Part shown: positions 19,070 to 26,319 of the stretch, piece by piece
How positions within the stretch are numbered: position 1 is the stretch's first letter
Layout: the number at the start of each line of letters is the position of its first letter
Made by a program: the position numbers and the translations under genes
The notes under the pieces: model-generated
What the model was told of the DNA's origin: nothing
What the model saw: only the letters and a program-made list of their open reading frames with translations
Database searches by the model: none
Origin: CAYTSA01 sp964440345
Lineage (GTDB): Bacteria > Desulfobacterota > Desulfovibrionia > Desulfovibrionales > Desulfovibrionaceae
Length of the DNA stretch: 52,071 nucleotides
Reading direction: 5' to 3'
NCBI GenBank assembly: GCA_964440345.1
Contig: CAYTSA010000016.1
Span: 1 to 52,071, forward strand

Positions 19070-20245
19070 ATGAAACACCACGTACTTTTGCTCGTTAATT
19101 CTTACGTAACCGATGCAGATCCGCGGCACGGCGCGAAATTTCGTCTGCACTTGCGGTCTTTTGCAAAGCGGCAGTGGCGCGTTGGTGTTGTGACTGTCAG
19201 TCAAAGAGGATACCGCACAGTAGAGTGTCTAAAGAATGGCGGTATTATTTTGCGTAAAGAGTTTGAACGGCCCATAGTTCAAGACTGCATGTGTTTTTCA
19301 TGCTTGGATAAAATCCGCTTTGCAAGTTCTCTGTACATGTATGGCGCATTTCCCATAAGAGCGTATAAAAAATACATTGCAATGTACGGCGCACCAGACA
19401 TTATTCACGCACACGGGTCGTTGTGGGCTGGAAGGATTGCGCTGGCAATAAAAAAACGCTTTGGCGCGCCATATGTAGTCACAGAGCACATGAACACCAT
19501 CGCCATGGACGCCATACCCCTTTTTTTCACGTCCTTGGTGAAAGAGACTATGGCCGAAGCGGAAATGAGGATGCCGATCTCTGCAATCGCGGGCCGGGCC
19601 ATAGAAGAGAAAATTGGCGGATGTTTCGTCCCGTGGGAGCCTGTGCCGAACATGTATGACGATGCATTGTTCTTCTATGACTCCAGCATTGCACCGCCGG
19701 CCCAGCCGGTGTTTTTTTCCGCCAGTGCATTGCTGCCCAAAAAAGGGTTCGGGGTGCTGCTCCAGGCCTTTGCCTCTGTTTTTGCCAACGGCAAAGAAAC
19801 ATTACGCATCGCGGGTGACGGCCCGGAGCGGCGGGCCCTGGCCAGTTTGGCCTCCGAACTTGGCATTGCCGAGCAAGTGGTCTTTCTTGGAAACGTTTCC
19901 CGGCAGGGCGTGGCCAGGGAAATGCAGAACGCGTCTGCGTATGTCTGTTCCAGCCGTTTTGAAACCTTTGGAATACCCGTTATTGAAGCCATGGCCTGCG
20001 GCAAGCCCATTGTCACCACGCAGTGCGGCGGTCCGGAAGAACTGGTCACTGAAACCAGCGGGCGTGTTGTTCCCAAAGACGACGCCCCCGCCCTGGCCCA
20101 AGCAATGCAGCAGATCGCGGAGAATACGGATGCATACAACCCCGAGGCTATCAGCGAAGAATGCCGGTCACGGTTCTCCCCCGGAGCTGTGCTTGACAGG
20201 CTTGGAGAGCTGTACAATGAGTGCGCAAAGCTGGCGCATTCGTGA
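19070..20245 (+). CDS. GT4 family glycosyltransferase
   Basis: 391 residues, GT-B fold. The N-terminal acceptor-binding domain (HVLLLVNSYVTDADPRHGAKF, DIIHAHGSLWAGRIAL, YVVTEHMNTIAM) is followed by the donor-binding domain with VFFSASALLPKKGFGVLLQAF, LRIAGDGPERRALASLA and the E-x7-E retaining motif FETFGIPVIEAMACGKPIV. A short FAKRQWRVGVV segment and overall length are normal for the family. It acts in the cytoplasm, adding one sugar to a lipid-linked glycan. The sugar cannot be told from sequence. It is the first of three GT4 genes on this strand. Confidence 0.9.
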   Translation: MKHHVLLLVNSYVTDADPRHGAKFRLHLRSFAKRQWRVGVVTVSQRGYRTVECLKNGGIILRKEFERPIVQDCMCFSCLDKIRFASSLYMYGAFPIRAYKKYIAMYGAPDIIHAHGSLWAGRIALAIKKRFGAPYVVTEHMNTIAMDAIPLFFTSLVKETMAEAEMRMPISAIAGRAIEEKIGGCFVPWEPVPNMYDDALFFYDSSIAPPAQPVFFSASALLPKKGFGVLLQAFASVFANGKETLRIAGDGPERRALASLASELGIAEQVVFLGNVSRQGVAREMQNASAYVCSSRFETFGIPVIEAMACGKPIVTTQCGGPEELVTETSGRVVPKDDAPALAQAMQQIAENTDAYNPEAISEECRSRFSPGAVLDRLGELYNECAKLAHS

Positions 20246-20270
20246 TGGTGCATCGGGTTAACTGCTGGGA

Positions 20271-21227
20271 ATGATGTCAATGGATGCATGCTTACTCCAA
20301 CTAGCGGCAAATGTGGGCCTGACCGGCCTGGACGTGGGCGCACGGGGCGAGCCAAACGCGGACTTGGCCCCTTTGGGCCCGGCTGTGGACATGGTCTGTT
20401 TCGAGCCGGACCCGGACGAGTGCGCCCGGCTGCAAGCCGCGCCCGCAGCAGGGCCATGGCGCAGCGTGCGTTATATTCCCACCGCCCTGGCCGCGGAGCA
20501 GGGGGAGTTCTCCCTGCACCTCTACCGGCAGCGCGGCTGTTCCTCCAAGTTCCAGGCAGACGCGGCTGCGGCCGCCCTCTTTGCGCGGCAGGATTACTAT
20601 ATTCTGGATGATGCTATCTCCATCCCAGCCATGCCGTTGGACCAGGCAGTGCAACAATACGGGATTAGCGACCCGGTTTTCATGAAAACCGACGTTCAAG
20701 GCATGGAGGTGGAGTGTTTCCAGGGCGCACAAGCGGCGCTTGCAGAATGTCTGGCAGGGGTGCGGGCTGAGGTTTCGTTTTTTCCTATCTACCCAGAGCA
20801 ACCGCTTTTTGCCGAAGTGGACCAGGCGCTGCGGCCTTATGGTTTTGTCCCCATGCGCTGGCTCGAGCTGCACGAATGGCGCAGAACCACTTGGGTCAAG
20901 CATCCCCTCCCGGCCCCCGGGCCGTTGCCGGTTTCCCGCGGACAGATGATCCACGGCGACGTGCTTTACCTGCTGCACCCCGAGTGGATGGCCAATGACA
21001 CGGAAGCATCTTTGCGGCGGCTGGCCCGGCTGGGCCTCATTGCCGTCTGCTACGGGCATTACGACCACGCTCTGGCCGCCTTTGCCCGGGCTGGGGAATA
21101 TTGCAATGACATGGCCGGGGCGGACCCGTCCGCCGCAGTGCAGGCTCTTTCCCGCAGACAGCTCACATGGGGGCTGCGGCTGCGCTCCTTTGCCGCCCGT
21201 TGCGCCTCGTTGGCAAGGAACAGATAG
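20271..21227 (+). CDS. FkbM family methyltransferase (third in locus)
   Basis: 318 residues. The motif I region GLTGLDVGARGEPNADL is followed by VCFEPDPDECARL, a central PLDQAVQQYGISDPVFMKTDVQGMEVECFQGAQ (the FkbM K-x-D-x-x-G-x-E signature), and VRAEVSFFPIYPEQPLFAEVDQAL. A helical C-terminal extension of about 90 residues (AWMANDTEASLRRLARLGLIAVCYGHYDHALAAF-like) goes beyond the catalytic domain. Three near-adjacent in-frame ATGs (20271, 20274, 20280) leave the exact start open. The stop TAG shares a base with the GTG start of the next GT4 gene, indicating translational coupling. GC content is higher here than in the preceding genes. Confidence 0.85.
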   Translation: MMSMDACLLQLAANVGLTGLDVGARGEPNADLAPLGPAVDMVCFEPDPDECARLQAAPAAGPWRSVRYIPTALAAEQGEFSLHLYRQRGCSSKFQADAAAAALFARQDYYILDDAISIPAMPLDQAVQQYGISDPVFMKTDVQGMEVECFQGAQAALAECLAGVRAEVSFFPIYPEQPLFAEVDQALRPYGFVPMRWLELHEWRRTTWVKHPLPAPGPLPVSRGQMIHGDVLYLLHPEWMANDTEASLRRLARLGLIAVCYGHYDHALAAFARAGEYCNDMAGADPSAAVQALSRRQLTWGLRLRSFAARCASLARNR

Positions 21228-22321
21228 TGCGGGTCTGCTTTCCTTTTGTCGGCGACACCGTGGGCGGCAGCCATGTCTCCACGCTGCTGCTGATGGAGGA
21301 GTTGCAGAAGATGGACATTTCGCCGGTGGTCGTGCTCCATTTCCCGGGTCCTGTGCAGGAATTGTTGCAAGGCCGCGGACTTGTCCCGCATTTGGCAAAG
21401 ACAGGCGTGATCGAACACTCTGTAGGCAACCGCGCCTTGCTGCAGCTGCCGTTGCTCGCGCCGCGCCTGGCGTTGCTGCTGCGGTCCTTGCAATGCGACC
21501 TGGTCCATCTGAATGACGCCCGGATAATAAAAACCTGGCTCCCCGCCGTCCGGCTGGCAATGCACCCGGCTGTGGTCCACATACGCACCCTGTGGCGGAC
21601 CTCGTTGCGTGCGCAGCTGCTCTACAGTTTGGCCCGGGGCTATGTGGCTGCCTCCGGCTATGCCGCCAGCCATTTACCCGAATCCATGCAGCGAAAAACT
21701 ACAGTGATTCCAAATCCTTTTCGCCCTCCCGGCATGGACCGGGAAAAGGCCCGCGCAGTGTTGCAAGAACTGGCCGGAGGCGCCGGCAAGTACGTCTGCT
21801 TTGCAGGAACCCTGCTGCGGCAAAAACGGCCTTTGGTGTTTCTTCGGGCTGCCGCGGCAATACATCAGGCCATGCCGGAGTCCCGCTTCATTCTATTTGG
21901 CCGAGACGCAGAAGAAGCCAGCGCAGCCCGGAAGCTGTCGCAGGAGCTGTCATTGGACAAGGCGACGGTGTTTGCCGGCTTTTACCCCCAGGCCGCCGAT
22001 GTGCTGGCCGGGGCCGACCTCGTGCTGGTCCCGGGCGTGGACGAGGGATTCGGCAGGATAGTTGTCGAGGCCATGATGGCCGGCGCGCCTGTGGTGGCGG
22101 CCCGGTCCGGGGGACACGAGGAAACAGTGGAGCACGGAGTGAACGGCTTTTTGTCTCCGCCGGACGACGCAGACACCATGGCCGCCTTTGGGATACAATT
22201 GTTGCAGGATTCCTCCCTGCGCAGCCGGATTATCACAACGGCCAAGGAGAGAGCGGAAATCGCCTACAGCCCGGCCCGGCACGCCGAACAGGTGGCCGCA
22301 GTGTACCGGGAGCTGACGTGA
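21227..22321 (+). CDS. GT4 family glycosyltransferase
   Basis: 364 residues from GTG 21227, chosen because it overlaps the preceding stop (TAGTG) and has AAGGA at 21215-21219 seven bases ahead; an in-frame ATG at 21167 would lie inside the upstream gene. The N-terminal domain has VGGSHVSTLLLMEELQKMD and LVHLNDARIIKTWLPAV. The donor domain has YVCFAGTLLRQKRPLVFLRAAA, RFILFGRDAEEASAARKL and the E-x7-E motif DEGFGRIVVEAMMAGAPVVAARSGG. Its stop overlaps the start of the next glycosyltransferase gene (GTGA). It acts in the same lipid-linked glycan assembly as its neighbours; the sugar is unknown. Confidence 0.9.
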   Translation: MRVCFPFVGDTVGGSHVSTLLLMEELQKMDISPVVVLHFPGPVQELLQGRGLVPHLAKTGVIEHSVGNRALLQLPLLAPRLALLLRSLQCDLVHLNDARIIKTWLPAVRLAMHPAVVHIRTLWRTSLRAQLLYSLARGYVAASGYAASHLPESMQRKTTVIPNPFRPPGMDREKARAVLQELAGGAGKYVCFAGTLLRQKRPLVFLRAAAAIHQAMPESRFILFGRDAEEASAARKLSQELSLDKATVFAGFYPQAADVLAGADLVLVPGVDEGFGRIVVEAMMAGAPVVAARSGGHEETVEHGVNGFLSPPDDADTMAAFGIQLLQDSSLRSRIITTAKERAEIAYSPARHAEQVAAVYRELT

Positions 22322-23412
22322 GCAGGCGTATACAGACCTTGTTTCTGGCCCCGTCTCTGGTGGCCGGCGGGTCTGAAAGAGTGGCGGTCACCCTGGCGAA
22401 TAATCTGGACAGGACCCGGTTCAACCCTGTTCTAGCCTTGGTCGGCGCCCACGGTGAGCTGCTCCAGAATGTGGCGCCAGACGTAAAGATAGTGGACCTG
22501 GGCTGCTCCCGGACCCGTTACGCCGCCTTCAAGCTTCCGGCCCTTGTGCGCCGGGAGCAGCCGGACCTGGTGTTTTCCCTGCTCGGTCACCTGAATCTAC
22601 TCCTCGCCTTGCTGCGGCCGGCGTTGCCCAGCCGGCCGATCTATGTCGCCAGAGAATCCAACACCGTAAGCGCCAACCTGCCGCACACCCCGTGGCCGCG
22701 GCTTTTCGGCTGGCTGTACCGTCGCTGCTACCCTGGATTCGACGCTGTGGTCTGCCAGTCAAAGTTCATGCGGGACGACCTGTTCGAGAACTTCGACGTT
22801 CCAGATGATATTCTTCAGGTGATTCACAATCCGGTTGACACAGTGCGCATTAAGACTCTGGCCGCAGAGCCGGCGCGGGTCGTGCGCGCTCCCTTCATCC
22901 TGGCGGTGGGATCGCTGACCCGGCAGAAAGGGTTGGACGTGCTGCTGCAGGCGTTTGCCGCGTTAGCGCAGAGTGATGTGCAGCTGTACATTGCAGGGCA
23001 GGGACTAGAACTGCAGAGCCTGCAAGCAATGGCGCAATCCCTGGGCGTGGCGGGCAGAACCGGGTTTCTTGGATTTGTACGCAACCCATACGCATTGATG
23101 GCGCGAGCGCGGTTGCTGGCGCTGCCTTCGCGCTATGAAGGGCTGCCCAACGTTGCCCTGGAAGCCCTGGCCTGCGGAACGCCGGTCGTGGCCGCGGATT
23201 CACCCGGGGGCGTTCGGGAAATAATACAGCATGGCGAGAACGGCCTGTTGACCACGCCTGAAGACCCGGCAGCTTTTGCCGCGGCCATGCAGACCGCCCT
23301 GGGGCAGCAGTGGGACAGGGAACGTTTGCGGCAGTCGGCCGCTCCCTTTGCCAAAGAGATTATTGTGAAGAAATACGAAGCGTTGTTCACGGAGTTGTGC
23401 GCCCGCAAATAA
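22318..23412 (+). CDS. GT4 family glycosyltransferase
   Basis: 364 residues from GTG 22318, which overlaps the stop of the previous gene by four bases and has GGGAGC just upstream. N-terminal domain: LFLAPSLVAGGSERVAVTLANNLDR, with the glycine-rich G-G-S/A-E-R loop typical of GT4. Donor domain: FILAVGSLTRQKGLDVLLQAFA, VQLYIAGQGLELQSLQ, and the retaining motif YEGLPNVALEALACGTPVVAADSPGG. Together with the genes at 19070 and 21227 it gives three cytoplasmic transferases for the oligosaccharide. It ends four bases short of the convergent GT4 gene. Confidence 0.9.
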   Translation: MSRRIQTLFLAPSLVAGGSERVAVTLANNLDRTRFNPVLALVGAHGELLQNVAPDVKIVDLGCSRTRYAAFKLPALVRREQPDLVFSLLGHLNLLLALLRPALPSRPIYVARESNTVSANLPHTPWPRLFGWLYRRCYPGFDAVVCQSKFMRDDLFENFDVPDDILQVIHNPVDTVRIKTLAAEPARVVRAPFILAVGSLTRQKGLDVLLQAFAALAQSDVQLYIAGQGLELQSLQAMAQSLGVAGRTGFLGFVRNPYALMARARLLALPSRYEGLPNVALEALACGTPVVAADSPGGVREIIQHGENGLLTTPEDPAAFAAAMQTALGQQWDRERLRQSAAPFAKEIIVKKYEALFTELCARK

Positions 23413-23415
23413 GCT

Positions 23416-24564
23416 TCAGCTCCTCTGGCTTAATTCCTCGTAAAATTCCTGATAGCGGGTAACCGCCGCAGGCAGGGAGAATTCGTTTTCCACCCGCTCT
23501 CTGGCTCGACGGGACAACTCTGCGAGTTCTTTGACTGGCAGCGCCGCCAGGCGCGCCATTGCTATGCCCAGGGCGTTGTGGTCTCCTGGCGGGATTACGG
23601 CGCCCGTCTCCCCCACTATGTGCGCTGCGTCGCCCACGTCGGTGACTGCCATGGGCGCCCCGGCGGCCATGGTTTCAGCCACAACATTGGGAAAACCTTC
23701 CCCATAGGCGGAGCTGAGTACGCCCGCGTCCAAAGCGGCCATAACTCGATGAGGATCGCTACGCTCGCCCAGGAGGACGGTTCTGTCAGAAGCGCCAGAC
23801 TCTTGGAGCCAGGAGAGCAGCTCGATATTGCCCTTGTCACATCCTTTTCCGCACAGCACATAGCGCAGGCGCGGCTCCTGAGCCACGGCCAGGCCGGCGG
23901 CCCGGCAAAAAGTTTCATGGTCCTTTTGCGGGTCAAAGCGCCCCACCATGCCCATGACCACGGCGCTGTTGGGAAATTTCCACTCCCTGCGTAGCGTCTG
24001 CCTCGCCACTGGATCTGGCCGAAAAACAGCTGTGTCCACGCCATTCGGTAAAACGGCAAAGCGTCGTGGACGGTACCCCTGGTCCCGGTGGTAGTCCACA
24101 GCAGCGTGGGAGTTGCTGACCACTGCGTCCGGAAAGCGCGAAAGCAGGGCGCAGAGCCGCAACGTCAAGGATGAGGAGCGGCGGTAGCGGGTCATGTCCA
24201 TGTTGGAGCAACGGATGTTCCAGGCAAGAACGCGCTTGCCCGGGGCCAGCCAACTGGCGGCCAGGCCGGCCAGGTCAGCGTGGTAGAGCCAGGTCTGAAC
24301 AATGTGGGGGCGGGTTTGGCGGATGATCCCAGCCAGCCGCAGCAGGGCGCGGGGCGAGACCGAGCCCCTGGCCAGGTCTAGGCATGTCACTGGTACGCCG
24401 GCCTGGACGAGCGGCTGGGCCAATGGGCCTTCAGCCAGCAGCGAGACAGCCTGGTTGACAAAACGGCCGCGGTCCATGGCGGGGAGAAGACGGCTGAGCC
24501 AGGTTTCCGCCCCGCCCAGGTTCAGGCCGGTGATGACGTGCAGAATGCGGAGAGGTTCATGCAT
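23416..24564 (-). CDS. GT4 family glycosyltransferase
   Basis: 382 residues. N-terminal domain: LRILHVITGLNLGGAETWLSRLLPAMD (G-G-A-E-T loop), PHIVQTWLYHADLAGLAASW. Donor domain: VMGMVGRFDPQKDHETFCRAAG, LRYVLCGKGCDKGN, and the E-x7-E motif GEGFPNVVAETMAAGAPMAVTDVGD. The start is ATG 24562-24564. It is the fourth GT4 of the locus and the only one on this strand, convergent with the third. Its upstream side abuts the left copy of the 42-bp repeat that brackets the BrnTA cassette, so its native promoter region may have been altered by that insertion. Confidence 0.9.
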   Translation of the reverse strand: MHEPLRILHVITGLNLGGAETWLSRLLPAMDRGRFVNQAVSLLAEGPLAQPLVQAGVPVTCLDLARGSVSPRALLRLAGIIRQTRPHIVQTWLYHADLAGLAASWLAPGKRVLAWNIRCSNMDMTRYRRSSSLTLRLCALLSRFPDAVVSNSHAAVDYHRDQGYRPRRFAVLPNGVDTAVFRPDPVARQTLRREWKFPNSAVVMGMVGRFDPQKDHETFCRAAGLAVAQEPRLRYVLCGKGCDKGNIELLSWLQESGASDRTVLLGERSDPHRVMAALDAGVLSSAYGEGFPNVVAETMAAGAPMAVTDVGDAAHIVGETGAVIPPGDHNALGIAMARLAALPVKELAELSRRARERVENEFSLPAAVTRYQEFYEELSQRS

Positions 24565-24642
24565 GCAGGCACGGTAAACGCAGCCGCACAGGAAAGCAAC
24601 GCTGTATCGCCGACCTGGGCGGCGGCGCTCGGCGACACTGCC

Positions 24643-24684
24643 GCCATGCGGCTACACCCGGCCTTCCTCCACGCCGTGGCAGGC
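24643..24684. repeat. 42-bp direct repeat, left copy (orphan copy of dppF 3' end)
   Basis: Identical over 42 bases to 25280-25321, and the match stops sharply at both ends. Read on the minus strand, the sequence is the last ten codons and stop of dppF plus nine bases; here it has no gene attached. Together with the right copy it brackets the BrnT/BrnA pair, as expected for a target duplication or att-like pair. Confidence 0.95.
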
Positions 24685-24695
24685 TGTTGTGGGGG

Positions 24696-24724
24696 TTGAC
24701 TGTATCTACATCTGTAGATACACT
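24696..24724 (+). promoter_or_regulatory. brnT promoter with embedded palindromic operator
   Basis: A -35 element TTGACT (24696-24701) and a -10-like TACACT (24719-24724) are 17 bases apart. Between and over them lies a perfect inverted repeat, half-site TGTATCTACA at 24701-24710 and its exact reverse complement at 24713-24722. An operator in this position fits autorepression by the BrnT-BrnA complex, which is known for the family. The brnT start codon is only six bases past the -10, so the message may be nearly leaderless. Confidence 0.72.
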
Positions 24725-24729
24725 TGTAT

Positions 24730-25005
24730 ATGCAGTTTGCGTGGGACAAGGAAAAGAGCGAAGCGAACTTTCGCAAGCATGGCCTTTGGTTAGATGACGC
24801 ATGGGCTGTTTTTCAAGGTCCTATGACTATACGTGTTGACGACCGCAAGGATTACGGAGAAACGCGCTACGCCGCTTTGGGATGTCTCGAAAATACAATA
24901 GTTTTCCTGGCGTATACAATACGAGGTGATGTAATTCGCGTCATATCACTGCGTAGAGCCAACAAAAAAGAGAGGATAATATATGAAAAAGAAGCTCAAA
25001 TCTGA
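24730..25005 (+). CDS. brnT: BrnT family toxin (type II toxin-antitoxin)
   Basis: A 91-residue ribonuclease toxin of the BrnT (RelE-like fold) family. Family blocks are clear: FAWDKEKSEANFRKHGL at the N-terminus, the central DDRKDYGETRYAALG, and the C-terminal DVIRVISLRRANKKERIIYE, which holds the conserved R-x-I-S-x-R-x-A-x-x-x-E-R. The start is ATG 24730, with an in-frame TTG at 24724. Its 3' end overlaps the antitoxin gene by 23 bp, the usual toxin-first arrangement of brnTA. The gene is AT-rich relative to the flanking glycosyltransferase and transporter genes and lies in a cassette bounded by 42-bp repeats, which suggests transfer. Confidence 0.93.
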   Translation: MQFAWDKEKSEANFRKHGLWLDDAWAVFQGPMTIRVDDRKDYGETRYAALGCLENTIVFLAYTIRGDVIRVISLRRANKKERIIYEKEAQI

Positions 25006-25267
25006 TATGGAGCGCGTAGCCCGAATGTCAGAAGAGGAGATAACGGAGGCAGCGTTGTCTGATCCCGACGCACTGCCCACGGACGAGAGCTTTTGGCTGC
25101 GCGCGGCTGCTGTTGCGCATCCCATGAAAAAGCAGAGCATCAACATCCGGTTGAGCCCAAAGGTGTTGGAGTATTTTAAGAAGCAAGGACCAGGCTATCA
25201 AACCCGGATCAACAATGTGCTGGAGAAGTACATCGATCTCCAGGAGCATAGGGAAGGGCGTTTATAA
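24983..25267 (+). CDS. brnA: BrnA family antitoxin
   Basis: A 94-residue antitoxin. The N-terminal half is a charged, acidic toxin-neutralising region (MERVARMSEEEITEAALSDPDALP). The C-terminal half is a ribbon-helix-helix DNA-binding domain (KKQSINIRLSPKVLEYFKK, then GPGYQTRINNVLEKYI), matching the BrnA pattern in which the RHH domain is C-terminal. ATG 24983 has GAGAGGA nine bases upstream, inside brnT, so the two are translationally coupled. The palindrome at 24701-24722 is the likely binding site of its dimer. It ends 12 bp before the right 42-bp repeat. Confidence 0.92.
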   Translation: MKKKLKSDMERVARMSEEEITEAALSDPDALPTDESFWLRAAAVAHPMKKQSINIRLSPKVLEYFKKQGPGYQTRINNVLEKYIDLQEHREGRL

Positions 25268-25279
25268 GATGCAAACGGG

Positions 25280-25321
25280 GCCATGCGGCTACACCCGGCC
25301 TTCCTCCACGCCGTGGCAGGC
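25280..25321. repeat. 42-bp direct repeat, right copy (native 3' end of dppF)
   Basis: Exact match to 24643-24684. This copy covers the last ten codons and stop of dppF (...ACHGVEEGRV on the minus strand) and nine bases beyond. The distance from repeat to repeat is 637 bp, the size of a minimal cassette carrying only the toxin-antitoxin pair. Confidence 0.95.
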
Positions 25322-26302
25322 GACCTGGCCGCCGTGGCCGGTGGTGAACAGCTTGGGGACTTCTTCCCTGCAACGGTCTGCGGCAAAGGGGCATCGGCCG
25401 CGGAAGACGCAGCCGCTGGGAAGATTGATGGGCGTGGGCGCCTCGCCGGTCAACTTCATGTGGTTGAAGCCTTTGCGGCCCAGCTTCGGGATGGCTGAGA
25501 GCAGCGCCCGGGTGTACGGGTGTTGCGGGTTCTCGAACAATGTGTCTGTTTCGGCCAGCTCGCACACATGGCCCAGGTACATCACCGCCACCCGGGTGGA
25601 GATGTGCCGGACCACGGAAAGATCGTGGCTGATGAAGAGATAGGTGAGCTGCCGTTCGTCTTGGGCGTCCATCATCAGGTTGAGAATTTGAGCCTGGATG
25701 GAGACGTCCAGGGCCGAGATGGGCTCGTCTGCGATGATGAACTCCGGGTCCAGCACCAGGGCCCGGGCTATGGAGATGCGCTGCCGCTGGCCGCCGGAAA
25801 ATTCGTGCGGGTAGCGCTCGGCCCACAGGGGGTCCAGGCCCACCTGCTCCATGACCTCGGCCACCTTGTCCTTGACGGCGCCGGTTCCCTGGACTTTTTT
25901 GTGGAAACGCACAGGCTCTTCCAGAATTTCGCGCACCTTCATGCGCGGGTTAAGCGAAGCGTAGGGGTCTTGAAAGACCATCTGCATGCGGGTGCGGTAC
26001 GGCAACTGTTTGCTCGGGGGCAGGGAGTCGATGCGCTCTCCCCGGTAGAAAATCTCGCCGCTGTTGGGCGGGTAGACGCCGATGACGGCCCGGGCCAGCG
26101 TGGACTTGCCGCAGCCAGATTCGCCCACCACAGACAGGGTCTCGCCGGCGCAGATGTCAAAGCTTACGTCATTGACTGCCCGGACCATGGTTTTTTTGCG
26201 CCGGACCTTGCCGTCCTTGAACTGCAGCTGGTCTAGCAGGGCGCCGGAAATGTCGAAGTGCTTGACCAGGTTTTTGACGCTGAGCAATGTGTCGCACTGC
26301 AT
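25289..26302 (-). CDS. dppF: Peptide ABC transporter ATP-binding protein, DppF/OppF type
   Basis: 337 residues; the second ATPase of a di/oligopeptide importer. Walker A is GESGCGKST, the signature is FSGGQRQRISIARAL, Walker B is EFIIADEPISALD, and the H-loop is YLFISHDLSVV. The C-terminal oligopeptide-ATPase extension has TRALLSAIP, GEAPTPINLPSGCVFRGRCPFA and three clustered cysteines as expected. ATG 26302 follows TAGGAGT. It is the last gene of the dppABCDF-like operon, 17 bp after dppD. Its final codons are duplicated 637 bp downstream by the repeat that bounds the BrnTA cassette. Confidence 0.93.
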   Translation of the reverse strand: MQCDTLLSVKNLVKHFDISGALLDQLQFKDGKVRRKKTMVRAVNDVSFDICAGETLSVVGESGCGKSTLARAVIGVYPPNSGEIFYRGERIDSLPPSKQLPYRTRMQMVFQDPYASLNPRMKVREILEEPVRFHKKVQGTGAVKDKVAEVMEQVGLDPLWAERYPHEFSGGQRQRISIARALVLDPEFIIADEPISALDVSIQAQILNLMMDAQDERQLTYLFISHDLSVVRHISTRVAVMYLGHVCELAETDTLFENPQHPYTRALLSAIPKLGRKGFNHMKLTGEAPTPINLPSGCVFRGRCPFAADRCREEVPKLFTTGHGGQVACHGVEEGRV

Positions 26303-26319
26303 GATTAACTCCTACACCC

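Noticed and set aside
21592..22317. Extension of the third GT4 frame upstream to 21592
   Set aside because: It runs inside the previous glycosyltransferase gene in another frame; the GTG at 22318 with its ribosome-binding site and four-base overlap is the real start.
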